Shown: positions 1 to 9,189, counted from the first letter of the stretch. The stretch is 64,000 nucleotides of DNA from Streptomyces sp. WMMC940 (GCF_027460265.1 NZ_JAPZBC010000001.1:7366001-7430000); one strand, 5' to 3'. Translations and numbers: made by a program. Notes: generated from the sequence alone by a model not told the origin.

Positions 1-856
1 TGATGTCGGACGTCAGCCCACCGCACTTGCCGAGCACGCGCACCGGCTGGATGGTCGCGTCGTAGGCGATGCCCGTCACGCCCTTGCCGTTGTTCGCGGC
101 GGCGGCGATCGTGCCGGCGACGTGCGTGCCGTGCCAGGAGTTGTCGGTGTTCTGCCCCGGCACGGGCAGGCCGTCCTCGTCCACACCGCACTCGCCGCGG
201 TTCATCCAGTCGCCTGGGTCGGCCGCGTTGCCGTCCCGGCCTCCTCCGTCCTGGGAGATGAATGGGTCGGAGATGAAGTCGTAGCCGCTGACGACGTTGA
301 CGGCGAGGTCCGAGTGCGCGACGTAACCGGTGTCGATCACCGCGACGTTGACGCCCTGTCCGGTGGCCTTGCCCCAGGCCGCGGGAACGTTCATGCCCGC
401 GGTGCTCTCGAAGAGGTCCCACTGGTGGCTGTACTCCGGGTCGTTCGGGGAGACGGCCGTGGCGTACATACGGGTGTCCGGGACGACGTAGGCGACGTCC
501 GGGTCGGAGCGGAAGGCTTCCATGACGTCGGCGGCCTCGCCCTCGTCCAGCTTGCCGCCGAGGTCGAGGAGGGCTGCGCCGGTGCCGAGGCGGCGGTCGA
601 AGCCGACCGATTCACCGGCCTTCTCTCCCTTGGCCCGGGCGTCCTTGTCCGCGGCGGAGTCCGATGCGGCCTCCGCCGCGCGGGACTTGTATCCGACGAT
701 CAGGCGTTCGACGGGCGTGTCCGCGGTGGAGGGCGCCGCGGAGGCGGCGGGTTGCGGGGAGGGCGTTGCTGCGGCGGAGGTTGCGGCTCCCGTGGCGAGA
801 AGTGCGGTGGTGGTCACCGCGAGCACGGATATGCGAAAGGGTCTGGAACGGTTCAA
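1..856 (-). CDS. Secreted S8 (subtilisin-family) serine peptidase, 5' part only
   Basis: N-terminal 285 codons of an exported subtilisin-like protease; the rest lies beyond the left edge. A basic start is followed by a hydrophobic export segment (residues ~8-30), then an inhibitor-I9-like propeptide (~48-120). The catalytic domain follows with the Asp motif VAVIDTGYVAHSDL and the His motif WHGTHVAGTIAA. The Ser motif is outside the window. I chose the TTG start at 856 because GGAAAGG lies 9 nt upstream and an in-frame stop lies further upstream with no better start between. By family knowledge it would be a secreted autoprocessing protease. The ~430 bp upstream hold no credible gene. Confidence 0.88.
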   Translation of the reverse strand, partial: MNRSRPFRISVLAVTTTALLATGAATSAAATPSPQPAASAAPSTADTPVERLIVGYKSRAAEAASDSAADKDARAKGEKAGESVGFDRRLGTGAALLDLGGKLDEGEAADVMEAFRSDPDVAYVVPDTRMYATAVSPNDPEYSHQWDLFESTAGMNVPAAWGKATGQGVNVAVIDTGYVAHSDLAVNVVSGYDFISDPFISQDGGGRDGNAADPGDWMNRGECGVDEDGLPVPGQNTDNSWHGTHVAGTIAAAANNGKGVTGIAYDATIQPVRVLGKCGGLTSDI

Positions 857-1233
857 GTCGTGTCGCCTTTCCGGTCTGCTCCCGGCCGGTCGAACCGAAA
901 TGGGTTGGTTCGGTCATGACAAGCCGACCCCTGGCCGCGTCAGGGAGATGTGGGGGTCGGTCGAGCCGGGCGGGGCCTCGTGGGAGACCCCGCGCACGGC
1001 GCCGGCCGGCCGGCGTGCATCAGGTGGTACCTCGCGGCGGATGCAGGTCGACCGGGCAAGTGGAAGGAACGTACGGCCGGAGTCCGCACACGAATATCCG
1101 GGGCCCGGGGACTACGGATACGTGATTAACCTCTGACCAAGCGCTTGCCTGTCCGATTGATCACTGAATGTGCATGTCATGGCGCGGATCGACCGGAGCG
1201 CAGAAGCACATGTGCGGGGATGCGGGTGCACAT

Positions 1234-1281
1234 GAGGTCGCGCAGGGATGCGAAGCCGAGGTCGCGCAGGGATTCGAAGCG
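1234..1281. repeat. 24-bp tandem direct repeat, two copies
   Basis: Two adjacent near-identical 24-bp units (1234-1257 and 1258-1281) begin GAGGTCGCGCAGGGA and differ at one internal base and at the last base. They lie in the gap between the protease start and the 3' end of the LAL regulator, immediately beyond its stop codon. The rest of the 857-1287 gap shows no gene I can support; it presumably holds the protease promoter. Confidence 0.7.
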
Positions 1282-1287
1282 GATCGG

Positions 1288-4101
1288 TCAGGCGTCGCCG
1301 GGAGTGCCGACCGGGGCGTTCCGCGTCCGCTCCGGCCCCTCCGGCGCGGCCGGCCCCCGCCAATCGGCGAGCTCCTGGCGAGAGGGCGTCCCCTGCTTCC
1401 GCATGGCCCGGGCGACGTGCTGCTCGACCGTGCGCGGTGACAGATGCAGGATTGCCGCGATCTCTCTGTTGGTGAGCCCGGCCGACGCCAGCTCGGCGAC
1501 CTCCCGTTCACGCGGGGAGAGTTGACCGCCGTACGCGGGACGACCCGGCGGACGGCCCTCCTTGGCCGGCTGGTGACGGCGTAGCTCGGCACGGGCGCGG
1601 GCGGCATCCCACACCGCGCCGAGCTCGGTGAACAGAGCCGCGCAGGACGTGAGTTCGTCGACGGCGAGGGTGGCGGCCGCTCCGGGACCGTCCTGCCGCT
1701 CGGACGGCTTCCGGCCGTTGGCGCCGAGCGCCTCGAGCGTGCAGCGTGCCGCGCCCTCGGTGACCAGCGCCCTCGCGTAGGGGCGCGGCGCGCGTTCGAA
1801 GGCCGCGGCGGCCTCACGGTACAGGGGGACGGCATCCAGCGGGCGGCCGTCCACCTCGGCCAGTGCCGCCCGGCTCCAGTCCAGCGCGGCCGTGGCGGAG
1901 GGCGCGTCCACCCCTGCCAAGCCGGACGACAGTTCCTCGAGCATGGCACGGGCCGCCGCCACATCGCCCGCTCGGGCCACCGCCTCGACGGCCCAGGGAG
2001 CCAGCTCCGCGGCCCACACCCACACGCCTTTCGCCGCGGCCTTCCGCCAGGCGCTCCCGGCCTCCTCGGCCGCGGCCGGCACGTCCTGACGGGCCAGTGC
2101 CAACCGGATCAGGGCTCCGGACGTGGCGGCGGCGTGCGGCGCGGCGGCATGCTCGGCCGAGGACGCGTCAGGGCCGGCCAGCCATGAGAGTGCGGCGCCC
2201 CAGTCGCCCTGGGCCAGCGCGATCATCCCGCGTACCATGCGCGCGTCCGCACTGATGACCGGCATGTCGGCGGTCGCGGCGACGAACTCCTCGCAGCGCT
2301 CGGCAAGCCCCGCCCAGCGCCCGGTGAACCACTCGAGCAGGAGCCTCGCCCCCAGGGCGGTGTGCTCGGTGTACGGGGCGCCACTGCGTGCCGACAGCTC
2401 GAGTCCCTCACGCAGCAGGTCCTCGGCCCCTCCGAAATGGCCGAGCCACACCGCGGAGTCGGCCGCGTTGCACAGCCCGCGGGCGGCGTGCCGCCGGATT
2501 CCGGGGTCGGGGTGGTCGGTGGGCAGTGCCTTCAGCAGGTCCCAGCCCTCGGGGTCACCGCAGCTCATGGCCAGCCCGGCGCGGTTGGCCCGTACCGCCG
2601 TGCGGACGACTTCGTCTCCGCTGTCGTCCGCGGCCACCGCGGCGCCCTCCAGCCAGGCGCGGTGGACGTCGATGGAGGAGCCGGGCCAGTACGGCATCGC
2701 GAGGGCCGACATGGCGCGGGCGGACAATCCGGGGCGCTCACTGCGAAGTTCGGAGGCGGCCCGCTCCAGCTCCGTCCAGCCGGTGCCGCCCATTCCGACC
2801 TGATTGCACAGCAGCAGTCCCAGGTCGAGACGGATCTCGCCGCGCAGCACGGCGGGAAGGCTCTCGTCCTCCACGATCTGCGAGAGCACCTCGACGGTCT
2901 GGTCCGAACGCAGCCCGTTGACAGCGATGTCAGCCAGTCGCGGCGCCAGCCCGGCCCGGGCGGCACGGGGTATGTCCGGGGACGCGAGGGCCTCTTCCAG
3001 CAGTTTGATCGCGGCCTGGTGGTCTCCGGCGCCGGTGGCCAGGGCAGCTGCCCGTTCCACGGCACGCAACCAGGCTTTGACGGGTCCGGCCTCCCGGCGG
3101 TGCCGCGCCAGCGACGTCCACGGCACAGGCTGCCTGCGCACCAGCACGTCGGCGGCCCTCGCATGCAGTTCCTGCCGCACCGGGCCGGGCAGCACCCGAC
3201 GCACGGTGCGCGCGGCGAGCGGGACGAGCAACCCGTACCGGCGGCCCGGGTACTCGGTGAGCACGGCCGCATCGAGCGCTCCGGCCAGAGCGTCGCCGAG
3301 TGCGGGGCTGCACCCGGCCCTCCTCCCGGGTGCGGGTCCGCTCCCGCAGGCGCCGCCGTGCGTCGCCCCCGCGGCGACGGTCAGCAGTTCCTCCCGCGTC
3401 ACCGGCTCTCCGAGCACCGCGGCTGCCCACACCACGGCCCGCTGCGACGCGGGCAGCGAAGCCGTCCGGCTCAGTACCAGTTCGGCGAGGCGAACGGGCA
3501 CGCCCGCGGCGTCCACGTCGGCCGCGGTGCACCGCGGCAGGTCCTGTTCGCCCAGCACCACCAGCAGGTCCACCACCACCTGCGCCACGCCACCGGACTG
3601 CTCGTGCAGCCGTGTTACGGCCTCGGGCGTGCAGCGGTCGCCGAGGACGGCCGCCACGGCCCGCTGCACCTGCTCGGTGGTCCACGGCGTGACCCGGTGC
3701 TCGAGGACGACCATGTCGCGCGGGTAGCGCAGTGGCGGCGTGCCCAGTGGCAGGCCGGGGTGGGGCAGTTCCTCGGGTCGGTACAGCACCACGGTCGCGC
3801 GCGCGGGCCGGGACTGTTCCAGCAGCCGGCGCAGTGCGCCGCGTTCGGCCGCGTCCGCCCGGTGCAGGTCGTCGACCAGCAGCAGGACGGGCCCGTCTCC
3901 TGCCGGTTCGGGCACGGCGGATTCCTCGCCGCAGGTCCAGGTGAGCACCTCGGCCCCGGTGGCCTCGGGCAGATCGGCGAGACGCCGTGCCAGGTGGCTC
4001 TTTCCGGTGCCGGCGGCTCCGGCCGCAAGGACGAGCAGCGGTTCGGCCGTCTCCGATGCGAGGGTCCGTCTCAGCCTGCGCTCCCAGGCGGGTGTGCTCA
4101 T
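1288..4101 (-). CDS. LAL-type LuxR-family transcriptional regulator with N-terminal ATPase
   Basis: About 937 residues, the usual size for large ATP-binding LuxR regulators. Near the N-terminus is a Walker A motif (GAAGTGKSH, ~28-36), followed by a Walker B-like stretch (LLLVDDLHRAD). The middle is a long Ala/Leu-rich helical region of TPR type. The C-terminus is a LuxR helix-turn-helix (LSPREREVAELASAGLTNRE... with SPRTVEQHV). ATG at 4101 is chosen because GAGGGGG lies upstream and the reading frame further upstream looks non-coding. It is divergent from the small secreted protein at 4394. Such proteins are usually pathway activators; the target is not evident here. Confidence 0.85.
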   Translation of the reverse strand: MSTPAWERRLRRTLASETAEPLLVLAAGAAGTGKSHLARRLADLPEATGAEVLTWTCGEESAVPEPAGDGPVLLLVDDLHRADAAERGALRRLLEQSRPARATVVLYRPEELPHPGLPLGTPPLRYPRDMVVLEHRVTPWTTEQVQRAVAAVLGDRCTPEAVTRLHEQSGGVAQVVVDLLVVLGEQDLPRCTAADVDAAGVPVRLAELVLSRTASLPASQRAVVWAAAVLGEPVTREELLTVAAGATHGGACGSGPAPGRRAGCSPALGDALAGALDAAVLTEYPGRRYGLLVPLAARTVRRVLPGPVRQELHARAADVLVRRQPVPWTSLARHRREAGPVKAWLRAVERAAALATGAGDHQAAIKLLEEALASPDIPRAARAGLAPRLADIAVNGLRSDQTVEVLSQIVEDESLPAVLRGEIRLDLGLLLCNQVGMGGTGWTELERAASELRSERPGLSARAMSALAMPYWPGSSIDVHRAWLEGAAVAADDSGDEVVRTAVRANRAGLAMSCGDPEGWDLLKALPTDHPDPGIRRHAARGLCNAADSAVWLGHFGGAEDLLREGLELSARSGAPYTEHTALGARLLLEWFTGRWAGLAERCEEFVAATADMPVISADARMVRGMIALAQGDWGAALSWLAGPDASSAEHAAAPHAAATSGALIRLALARQDVPAAAEEAGSAWRKAAAKGVWVWAAELAPWAVEAVARAGDVAAARAMLEELSSGLAGVDAPSATAALDWSRAALAEVDGRPLDAVPLYREAAAAFERAPRPYARALVTEGAARCTLEALGANGRKPSERQDGPGAAATLAVDELTSCAALFTELGAVWDAARARAELRRHQPAKEGRPPGRPAYGGQLSPREREVAELASAGLTNREIAAILHLSPRTVEQHVARAMRKQGTPSRQELADWRGPAAPEGPERTRNAPVGTPGDA

Positions 4102-4393
4102 GCTGCCTGCCCCCTCACCGACGGTCCCCTCCGCGGCCTTGGCCGTGTGCCGGCCCCAAGTCTGCCGCATCGGTCGCATGTTCGGTCGTGGAGTCCGGCG
4201 GGCCGGGATCCGGGATCCGTCCTCGACCGGTCGCCGAGGTCCTTCCCGTACGGCGCGGTCGGCGGGTGGGCGGATCGTGACGGCACGGGCGCGGCGAGCT
4301 TCAAAGGGGATTCTCATCCCGCTCCCAGCTTCGCCACAGCCTTGTGTCCGATCTTGGATGACGACAAGGATCCCGGAAGCGGAGGAGTGTTCC
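4102..4393. promoter_or_regulatory. Divergent promoter region between LAL regulator and secreted protein
   Basis: 292 bp separate two divergently transcribed genes, so both promoters must lie here. I see no convincing -10/-35 pair and no strong inverted repeat. The only clear element is the ribosome site GGAGGAG at 4381-4387 for the rightward gene. Confidence 0.45.
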
Positions 4394-4843
4394 ATGGTGA
4401 CCAAGAGAGCTCGGGTGGGGCTTGCCGTCGCAGGAGTCGCGAGCGTGGGGCTGCTGTTCCCCGCCGTGGCCCTCGCGGAGGACAGCGCTCCGGCCACGGT
4501 GACGGAGTCGACCGCGCCTTCCGGTGAGACGCCGAATCCGCGGGAGGAGCGCCGGGAAGCCCGGAAGGACCGTCTGGAGGAGCGACAGGAGGAACTGGCG
4601 GCCGCGCTGGCGAAGGAACTGGGCGTGTCCGAGGACAAGGTGAAGGCGGCGCTGGAGAAGATCCGGAACGAGAGGCAGCAGGAGCACAAGGAGGAGCGCG
4701 AGAAGCGGCTCTCGGAGCGTCTCGGGAAGGCGGTGTCCGAGGGGAAGCTCACCCAGGAGCAGGCCGACGCCGTCCTCAAGGCCGCGGAGAGCGGCGTCCT
4801 GCCCGGAGGCCCGGGCGGGGGAGCCGGTCGCGCTCGCGGCTGA
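4394..4843 (+). CDS. Small secreted helical protein of unknown function
   Basis: 149 residues. A Sec signal peptide (residues 1-~28, cleavage likely after AVALA) is followed by a very charged, helix-forming region rich in Glu, Arg and Lys (REERREARKDRLEERQEEL). Next is a segment resembling a repeat of short helical hairpins (AKELGVSEDKVKAALEKI and GKLTQEQADAVLKAAESG), and the tail is Gly-rich. The start is well supported by GGAGGAG 6 nt before the ATG. I do not recognise a named family; similar short secreted proteins are common in Streptomyces. It may be an envelope or matrix protein, but nothing in the sequence proves this. Confidence 0.75.
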   Translation: MVTKRARVGLAVAGVASVGLLFPAVALAEDSAPATVTESTAPSGETPNPREERREARKDRLEERQEELAAALAKELGVSEDKVKAALEKIRNERQQEHKEEREKRLSERLGKAVSEGKLTQEQADAVLKAAESGVLPGGPGGGAGRARG

Positions 4844-5532
4844 GGTCGCGGACCTCCCTCCCCGCAGCTGGGCGCGGGGCGGCCGCCCGCCGGCCCCGCC
4901 GGACGGGGCGGCCCCCCGCCGTTCGGATCCGCGCCGCAACCGGTGGCGACGCCGGGTGCCCGTCCCCTTCCTCCCGGGCGACGGGGACACAGTACGGCCG
5001 GGGCACCCCCACCACCGCGGTGCCGGTACCGCTCGCGCCCGAGCAGCACGGCAGGGCTCCCGCCTCAGGGGCCGGCGGAGGCCGTGTACCCGCCGCGCCG
5101 AGCGCGACCACCTGACGCGCCAGGCCGCCCGGCTCAACGCCCGCCGACGCCACTGACGGTCCCGCTCGGATGCTCCCGCCACGCGCCCCGTGGCCGGACG
5201 CCGGTGTACGTCCCGTGTCGCGCGTCCGTTCCCTGCCGGGCAGGAACACGCGGTGCGATGCGCGGCCTCCCGTCGAGCGGCGCGACCACCTGCCTGACCG
5301 TCCCGACACGGCGGGCAGGGTCACGGATGGGGATGTCGAGGAGCGAGTCGGGGGGTGGGCGCCGGACGAGGCATCGAGCTGTCGCCGCAGCTGCACACGG
5401 GCGGCCTCGTCGAGAAGGGGGCACGGCAGGCCGGCCGCATGAGTGGAAGCCACCCCTCGTACCGTCCGCGCCGGCCGCCGGTGGCGACCGCGATGAGTGG
5501 AAAGGTGTGCCCGTACCAGGCAGGCTGATGGC
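4844..5532. other. About 690 bp with no credible gene
   Basis: Just after the secreted gene is a very GC-rich stretch (about 4875-4920) with GGCGGCC/GGCCGCC-type inverted repeats that could act as a terminator. The remainder contains open frames on both strands, but their composition is Arg/Pro/Ala-rich and none has a ribosome site, recognisable domain or consistent codon bias. A short frame ending at 5156 (…RDHLTRQAARLNARRRH) could be the tail of a decayed gene, but I cannot identify it. Confidence 0.5.
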
Positions 5533-6657
5533 ATGCGGTCGGACATCCGCTCATCCGTACGCCCGCGAGCGGACGGTCGTCACCGGGTCCTCTGGGTGCT
5601 CGCGCAGTGCCTGCCGTTCGCGATCGCGGTCCTGGTGGTGGTCATCGAGCTCACGCCGCTGCACGTCATGTACACGGGGCCGCTGCTGACCGCGACACCG
5701 GCATTGGCGGCCGTGACCATGGGCCCCCGGGGCACGATCGCGGCGGCCGCCTTCGCCCTCGTCGTCAGCGTGATCACCGCCACCTACAACCAGGCCTGGC
5801 AGAATCAGCAGGTCTACACCAACCTCCTCGCCCTCGCACTGGTGTCCGCGGCGAGCATCACCACCAGTAGCGCCGCCCGCACACGCAGCGAGAACGAGCT
5901 CAATCAGATCCGCAGGATCGCCGCCGCCGCACAGGAGGTGCTGCTGCGACCGGTGCCCGCCCGGATCGGCCCGCTGCACGCGGGCAGCAGGTACGTCGCC
6001 GCCGAGACCGGCGCCCAGATCGGCGGCGATCTCTACGAGGCCGTACAAACCCGCTTCGGGGTACGGCTGATCATCGGTGACGTCCGGGGCAAGGGCCTTC
6101 CCGCAGTGCGCGCCGCCGCTGCCGTGCTGGGTGCGTTCCGGGAGGCGGCCCACTACCAGGAGGACCTGCCGGCCGTCATGGACCACTGTGCGGCGGCCCT
6201 GGAGCGGGAGCGCCTGTCCCCGGGGGTGGACCCGGACGCCCGTGTGGAGGGGTTCGTCACGGCGCTGGTGGCCCAGGTCCCGCAGGAGCCGGTGGTCGAG
6301 ATCGTCAACCGCGGACATCCGCCCCCACTGCTGCTCCACTGCGGCAGGGCGGAGGCCCTGGCACCGGGGTGCCCGCTGCCGCCGCTCGGCCTCGACGAGC
6401 TCCTGCCCGAGCCCTCCGAGGCCAAGGTGGAGTCCTATCCGTTCGTCCGCGGCGACCGCCTGCTGCTGCACACCGACGGTGTGATCGAGGCACGCAACAG
6501 CGACGACGCCTTCTTCGCGCTGCCCGACGCCTTCGAGGCCGTGCGCGGCAACGCCCCCGGAGAGTTCCTGGACGAACTCCACCAGGCGCTGATGCGGCAC
6601 TCCGCGGGCTGCCTCGCCGATGATGTCGCGATGTTGATCATCGAGAGGGCCGAGTAG
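5533..6657 (+). CDS. Membrane-anchored PP2C/SpoIIE-family protein phosphatase
   Basis: 374 residues. Three or four hydrophobic segments in residues ~15-115 form a membrane anchor (for example PFAIAVLVVVIEL). A short linker leads to a SpoIIE catalytic domain from ~135 with metal-binding Asp motifs (AQIGGDLYEA, IIGDVRGKGLPA, GDRLLLHTDGVIEARN) and the end motif CLADDVAML. In Streptomyces such phosphatases dephosphorylate anti-anti-sigma factors and so control alternative sigma factors. No PAS, GAF or kinase domain and no adjacent anti-sigma gene is present, so the partner is unknown. GTG at 5497 in the same frame is an alternative start; ATG 5533 is preferred because it begins just before the basic pre-membrane segment. 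Confidence 0.88.
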   Translation: MRSDIRSSVRPRADGRHRVLWVLAQCLPFAIAVLVVVIELTPLHVMYTGPLLTATPALAAVTMGPRGTIAAAAFALVVSVITATYNQAWQNQQVYTNLLALALVSAASITTSSAARTRSENELNQIRRIAAAAQEVLLRPVPARIGPLHAGSRYVAAETGAQIGGDLYEAVQTRFGVRLIIGDVRGKGLPAVRAAAAVLGAFREAAHYQEDLPAVMDHCAAALERERLSPGVDPDARVEGFVTALVAQVPQEPVVEIVNRGHPPPLLLHCGRAEALAPGCPLPPLGLDELLPEPSEAKVESYPFVRGDRLLLHTDGVIEARNSDDAFFALPDAFEAVRGNAPGEFLDELHQALMRHSAGCLADDVAMLIIERAE

Positions 6658-6901
6658 GACGGGGACCGGCCGGTTCGGGTGCGGCCTGCGTCGCATCCGC
6701 TCCGACGGGTCGCCGCTCACCGTGCCCAGGTGCCGCCCGCCTCGCGCGCCCTCCGGTCCGAGCGTCGGGCCCTTCCTCGCGGGCCGCGGGCCGTTCGGCG
6801 CCTCCCGTACACCACAACGGTGGCCGACAGACCCGGTCCACACCGGCGCCATGTCCGGAAGGAGGAAGGGCGGGACCGGAGTGGTATCGATTCGATCGCT
6901 G

Positions 6902-6922
6902 TCACGCTCGTTTCGAGCGTGA
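6902..6922. promoter_or_regulatory. Perfect 9-bp inverted repeat, likely operator of the aminotransferase-Lrp pair
   Basis: TCACGCTCG-TTT-CGAGCGTGA is a perfect 9-bp inverted repeat with a 3-nt spacer, 66 bp before the aminotransferase start. A second, looser symmetry (ATCGATTCGATCG) precedes it. Lrp/AsnC proteins usually bind palindromic sites near their own operon, so autoregulation is the simplest reading, but this is inferred. The rest of 6658-6988 holds no gene. Confidence 0.55.
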
Positions 6923-6988
6923 GGGCTAGCCGGATCGATGAATCCGCGTGTAACGTCAAACGCAAGCGCTACCGAGGAAGGCTTACCT

Positions 6989-8353
6989 ATGTCCATGCCC
7001 ATCGATCGCGCCCGGCTGCGGCAACTGCTCTCCCGCGAGACCGCCGAGGCGACGGCCCGCAATCCACGCTCGAAGGCCGCCTACGAGGCTGCCGACCACC
7101 TGTTCGGGCGGGTGCCGATGACGTGGATGAACAAGAACGCCGGGACCTTCCCCCGCTACCTCGCCGGCGCCCACGGCGCCCGGGTGACCGACATCGACGG
7201 TCACGAGTACGTCGACTTCTGCCTCGGCGACACCGGCGCCATGGCCGGTCACTCCCCGGCCCCCGTCGCCGACGCCGTCGAGCGCCGATTCCGCGAGCAG
7301 GGCGGCGCCACCGCGATGCTGCCCACGGAGGATGCCGAGTGGGTGGGCGCCGAGCTCGCCCGCCGCTTCGGCCTGCCGCGCTGGTCCTTCTCGCTCACCG
7401 CCACGGACGCCAACCGGTGGGCCATCCGGCTGGCCCGGGCGGTCACCGGCCGCCGGAAGATCCTCTTCAACAGCTACTGCTACCACGGAAGCGTCGACGA
7501 GTCCCTCATCGTCACCGGTCCGGGAGGGCGCGGTGCGACCAGCCGTCCCGGCAACGTCGGAGCTCCGTGCGACGTGACGCTGACCAGTCGCGTCGCCGAG
7601 TTCAACGACCTGGAGGGGCTGGAGCGGGAACTGGCGCACGGTGACGTCGCCGCGGTCCTCATGGAGCCCGCCCTCACCAACATCGGCATCGTGCTGCCCG
7701 AGCCGGGCTACCTCGAGGGCGTCCGCGAGCTGACCCGCCGGCACGGCGTACTGCTGGTCAACGACGAGACCCACACCTTCTCCGCCGGCCCCGGTGGTGC
7801 CACCGCCGCCTGGGCCCTGGAACCCGACATCCTCACCATGGGCAAGGCCGTCGCCGGAGGAGTCCCGGCCGGCGCCTACGGCCTGTCCGCCGACCTCGCC
7901 GACCGACTTCTCCGCCGTGGGGACCTCGACCTCGTCGACATGGGCGGGGTCGGCGGCACCCTCGCCGGCAACGCCCTGTCCGTCGCCGCCATGCGGGCAA
8001 CCCTCGAACACGTCCTCACCGACAGCGCCTTCGCGGCCATGTCCGCGCTCTCCGCCCGCTTCGAGCAGGGCGTCCGGAGCGGCATCGACAAGCACGGTCT
8101 GCCCTGGTCGGTCAGCCGCCTCGGTGCCCGCACGGAGTACCGGTTCACCGCGCCCGCGCCGCGCACCGGCACCGAGTCCGCCGCCGCCTCCGACCCGGAA
8201 CTCGAGGACTTCCTGCACCTGTGGATGGCCAACCGGGGAGTCCTCATGACGCCGTTCCACAACATGGCGCTGATGTGTCCCGCCACCACCGAGGCCGACG
8301 TCGACACCCACACCACGCTCTTCGCCGACGCCCTGGCGGAACTGGCAGGCTGA
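6989..8353 (+). CDS. Class III PLP-dependent aminotransferase, substrate unknown
   Basis: 454 residues, normal for class III (GSA/ornithine-type) aminotransferases. The PLP fold is evident: the substrate-loop region YVDFCLGDTGAMAGHS, the cofactor Asp context (VNDETHTF) and the PLP lysine in TMGKAVAGG (Lys ~286). ATG 6989 is chosen over an in-frame ATG at 6938 because GAGGAAGG sits 7 nt upstream. It is followed after 5 nt by an Lrp/AsnC regulator, which suggests it acts on an amino or beta-amino acid that is also the effector. The sequence resembles the glutamate-1-semialdehyde/beta-amino-acid branch more than acetylornithine aminotransferase, but I would not assign a substrate. Confidence 0.85.
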   Translation: MSMPIDRARLRQLLSRETAEATARNPRSKAAYEAADHLFGRVPMTWMNKNAGTFPRYLAGAHGARVTDIDGHEYVDFCLGDTGAMAGHSPAPVADAVERRFREQGGATAMLPTEDAEWVGAELARRFGLPRWSFSLTATDANRWAIRLARAVTGRRKILFNSYCYHGSVDESLIVTGPGGRGATSRPGNVGAPCDVTLTSRVAEFNDLEGLERELAHGDVAAVLMEPALTNIGIVLPEPGYLEGVRELTRRHGVLLVNDETHTFSAGPGGATAAWALEPDILTMGKAVAGGVPAGAYGLSADLADRLLRRGDLDLVDMGGVGGTLAGNALSVAAMRATLEHVLTDSAFAAMSALSARFEQGVRSGIDKHGLPWSVSRLGARTEYRFTAPAPRTGTESAAASDPELEDFLHLWMANRGVLMTPFHNMALMCPATTEADVDTHTTLFADALAELAG

Positions 8354-8358
8354 CCCCC

Positions 8359-8799
8359 GTGGACGACATCGACCGCGCCATTCTCCGCGAACTCCAGACG
8401 GACGGCCGCATTCCCTACGCGGACCTCGGCCCCAAGGTGGGTCTCTCCCCCTCCGCCGCACGGCAGCGCCTGCAGCGGCTCATCGACACCAAGGCCGTCC
8501 AGGTCGTGGGCGTCACCGACCCCATGGCCATGGGCGGCCAGGCCATGGCCATGCTCGGTATCCGCGTCGACGGCGATCCGCGGGCCGTCGCCGACGCCCT
8601 CTCGTCCCGCGACGAGGTGGTCTACGCGGTGCTCACCGCCGGGCACTACGCCCTCTTCGCCGAGGTCGTCAGTCCGGGGCCGGCCGACCTGCTCGACTTC
8701 GTCAACGACACCGTCCGGCTCATCGAGGGGGTGGCGGGTGTCGACACCTTCCCGTACTTCGGCATCCACACCCACCGCTTCATGTGGGACGTCGGCTGA
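8359..8799 (+). CDS. Lrp/AsnC-family transcriptional regulator
   Basis: 146 residues, typical length. The N-terminal helix-turn-helix (DDIDRAILRELQTDGRIPYA, then LSPSAARQRLQRL) is followed by an alpha-beta RAM domain in the C-terminal half (from MAMLGIRVDGD). It starts with GTG 5 nt after the aminotransferase stop, so the two genes are almost certainly co-transcribed. A local regulator of its own operon is the obvious role, with an amino-acid ligand; the palindrome at 6902-6922 is the best candidate site. Confidence 0.9.
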   Translation: MDDIDRAILRELQTDGRIPYADLGPKVGLSPSAARQRLQRLIDTKAVQVVGVTDPMAMGGQAMAMLGIRVDGDPRAVADALSSRDEVVYAVLTAGHYALFAEVVSPGPADLLDFVNDTVRLIEGVAGVDTFPYFGIHTHRFMWDVG

Positions 8800-8939
8800 T
8801 CGGTCCGCCACCACCGCTTCCGGCTCCCGGCGTCACGGCCGTCCCCGTCCCCGTTGCGTCGGCACGCCGGCCGGGGTCGGCCGATCTCGATCCGGGGACG
8901 GCATCCCACCGCACCGCGGCTCGGCGTGCTCACCGTCCC

Positions 8940-9122
8940 GTGGTGGCCTTGCCCCTCGCGAGGACGGCGGAGGAGGCGGTGTCACGGGCCTTCGGGACCA
9001 CGCTCGCCGAAGGCGTCCGTTTCGAACGCCGGCTGTTCCACGCGGTGTTCGCCGCCGCTGATCAGAAGGAGGGCATGGGCGCCTTCGTCGACGAGCGCCC
9101 GCCGGAGTTCCGCCACCACTGA
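8940..9122 (+). pseudogene. C-terminal remnant of an enoyl-CoA hydratase (crotonase family)
   Basis: About 60 codons, ending in TGA at 9122, match the C-terminal helices of fatty-acid-type enoyl-CoA hydratases: LARTAEEAVSRAF, GVRFERRLFHAVFAAADQKE and GMGAFVDERPPEF. The N-terminal ~200 residues with the oxyanion-hole and catalytic Glu motifs are absent. Upstream sequence in this frame is Pro/Arg-rich and not crotonase-like. The remnant keeps good codon bias, suggesting a fairly recent deletion. It directly follows the lrp gene. Confidence 0.75.
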
Positions 9123-9136
9123 CCCGGCGTCCACGG

Positions 9137-9175
9137 CCGTGTGGCCCGCGCTCGGCACGAGCGCGGGCCACACGG
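9137..9175. terminator. Strong bidirectional hairpin
   Basis: A perfect 16-bp inverted repeat with a 7-nt loop (stem begins CCGTGTGGCCCGCGCT). It lies between the crotonase remnant (+) and the 3' end of the PepSY gene (-), so it can terminate both. There is no T-run, as usual in Streptomyces. Confidence 0.85.
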
Positions 9176-9189
9176 CACGGAACCGGTCG

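Noticed and set aside
2362..4527. Long plus-strand frame (721 codons) opposite the LAL regulator
   Set aside because: Antisense shadow of a clear LuxR gene; composition rich in Gly/Gln/Arg with no domain and no ribosome site.
4301..5546. Minus-strand frames in the gap after the small secreted gene
   Set aside because: No domain, no ribosome site, low-complexity Arg/Pro/Ala composition.
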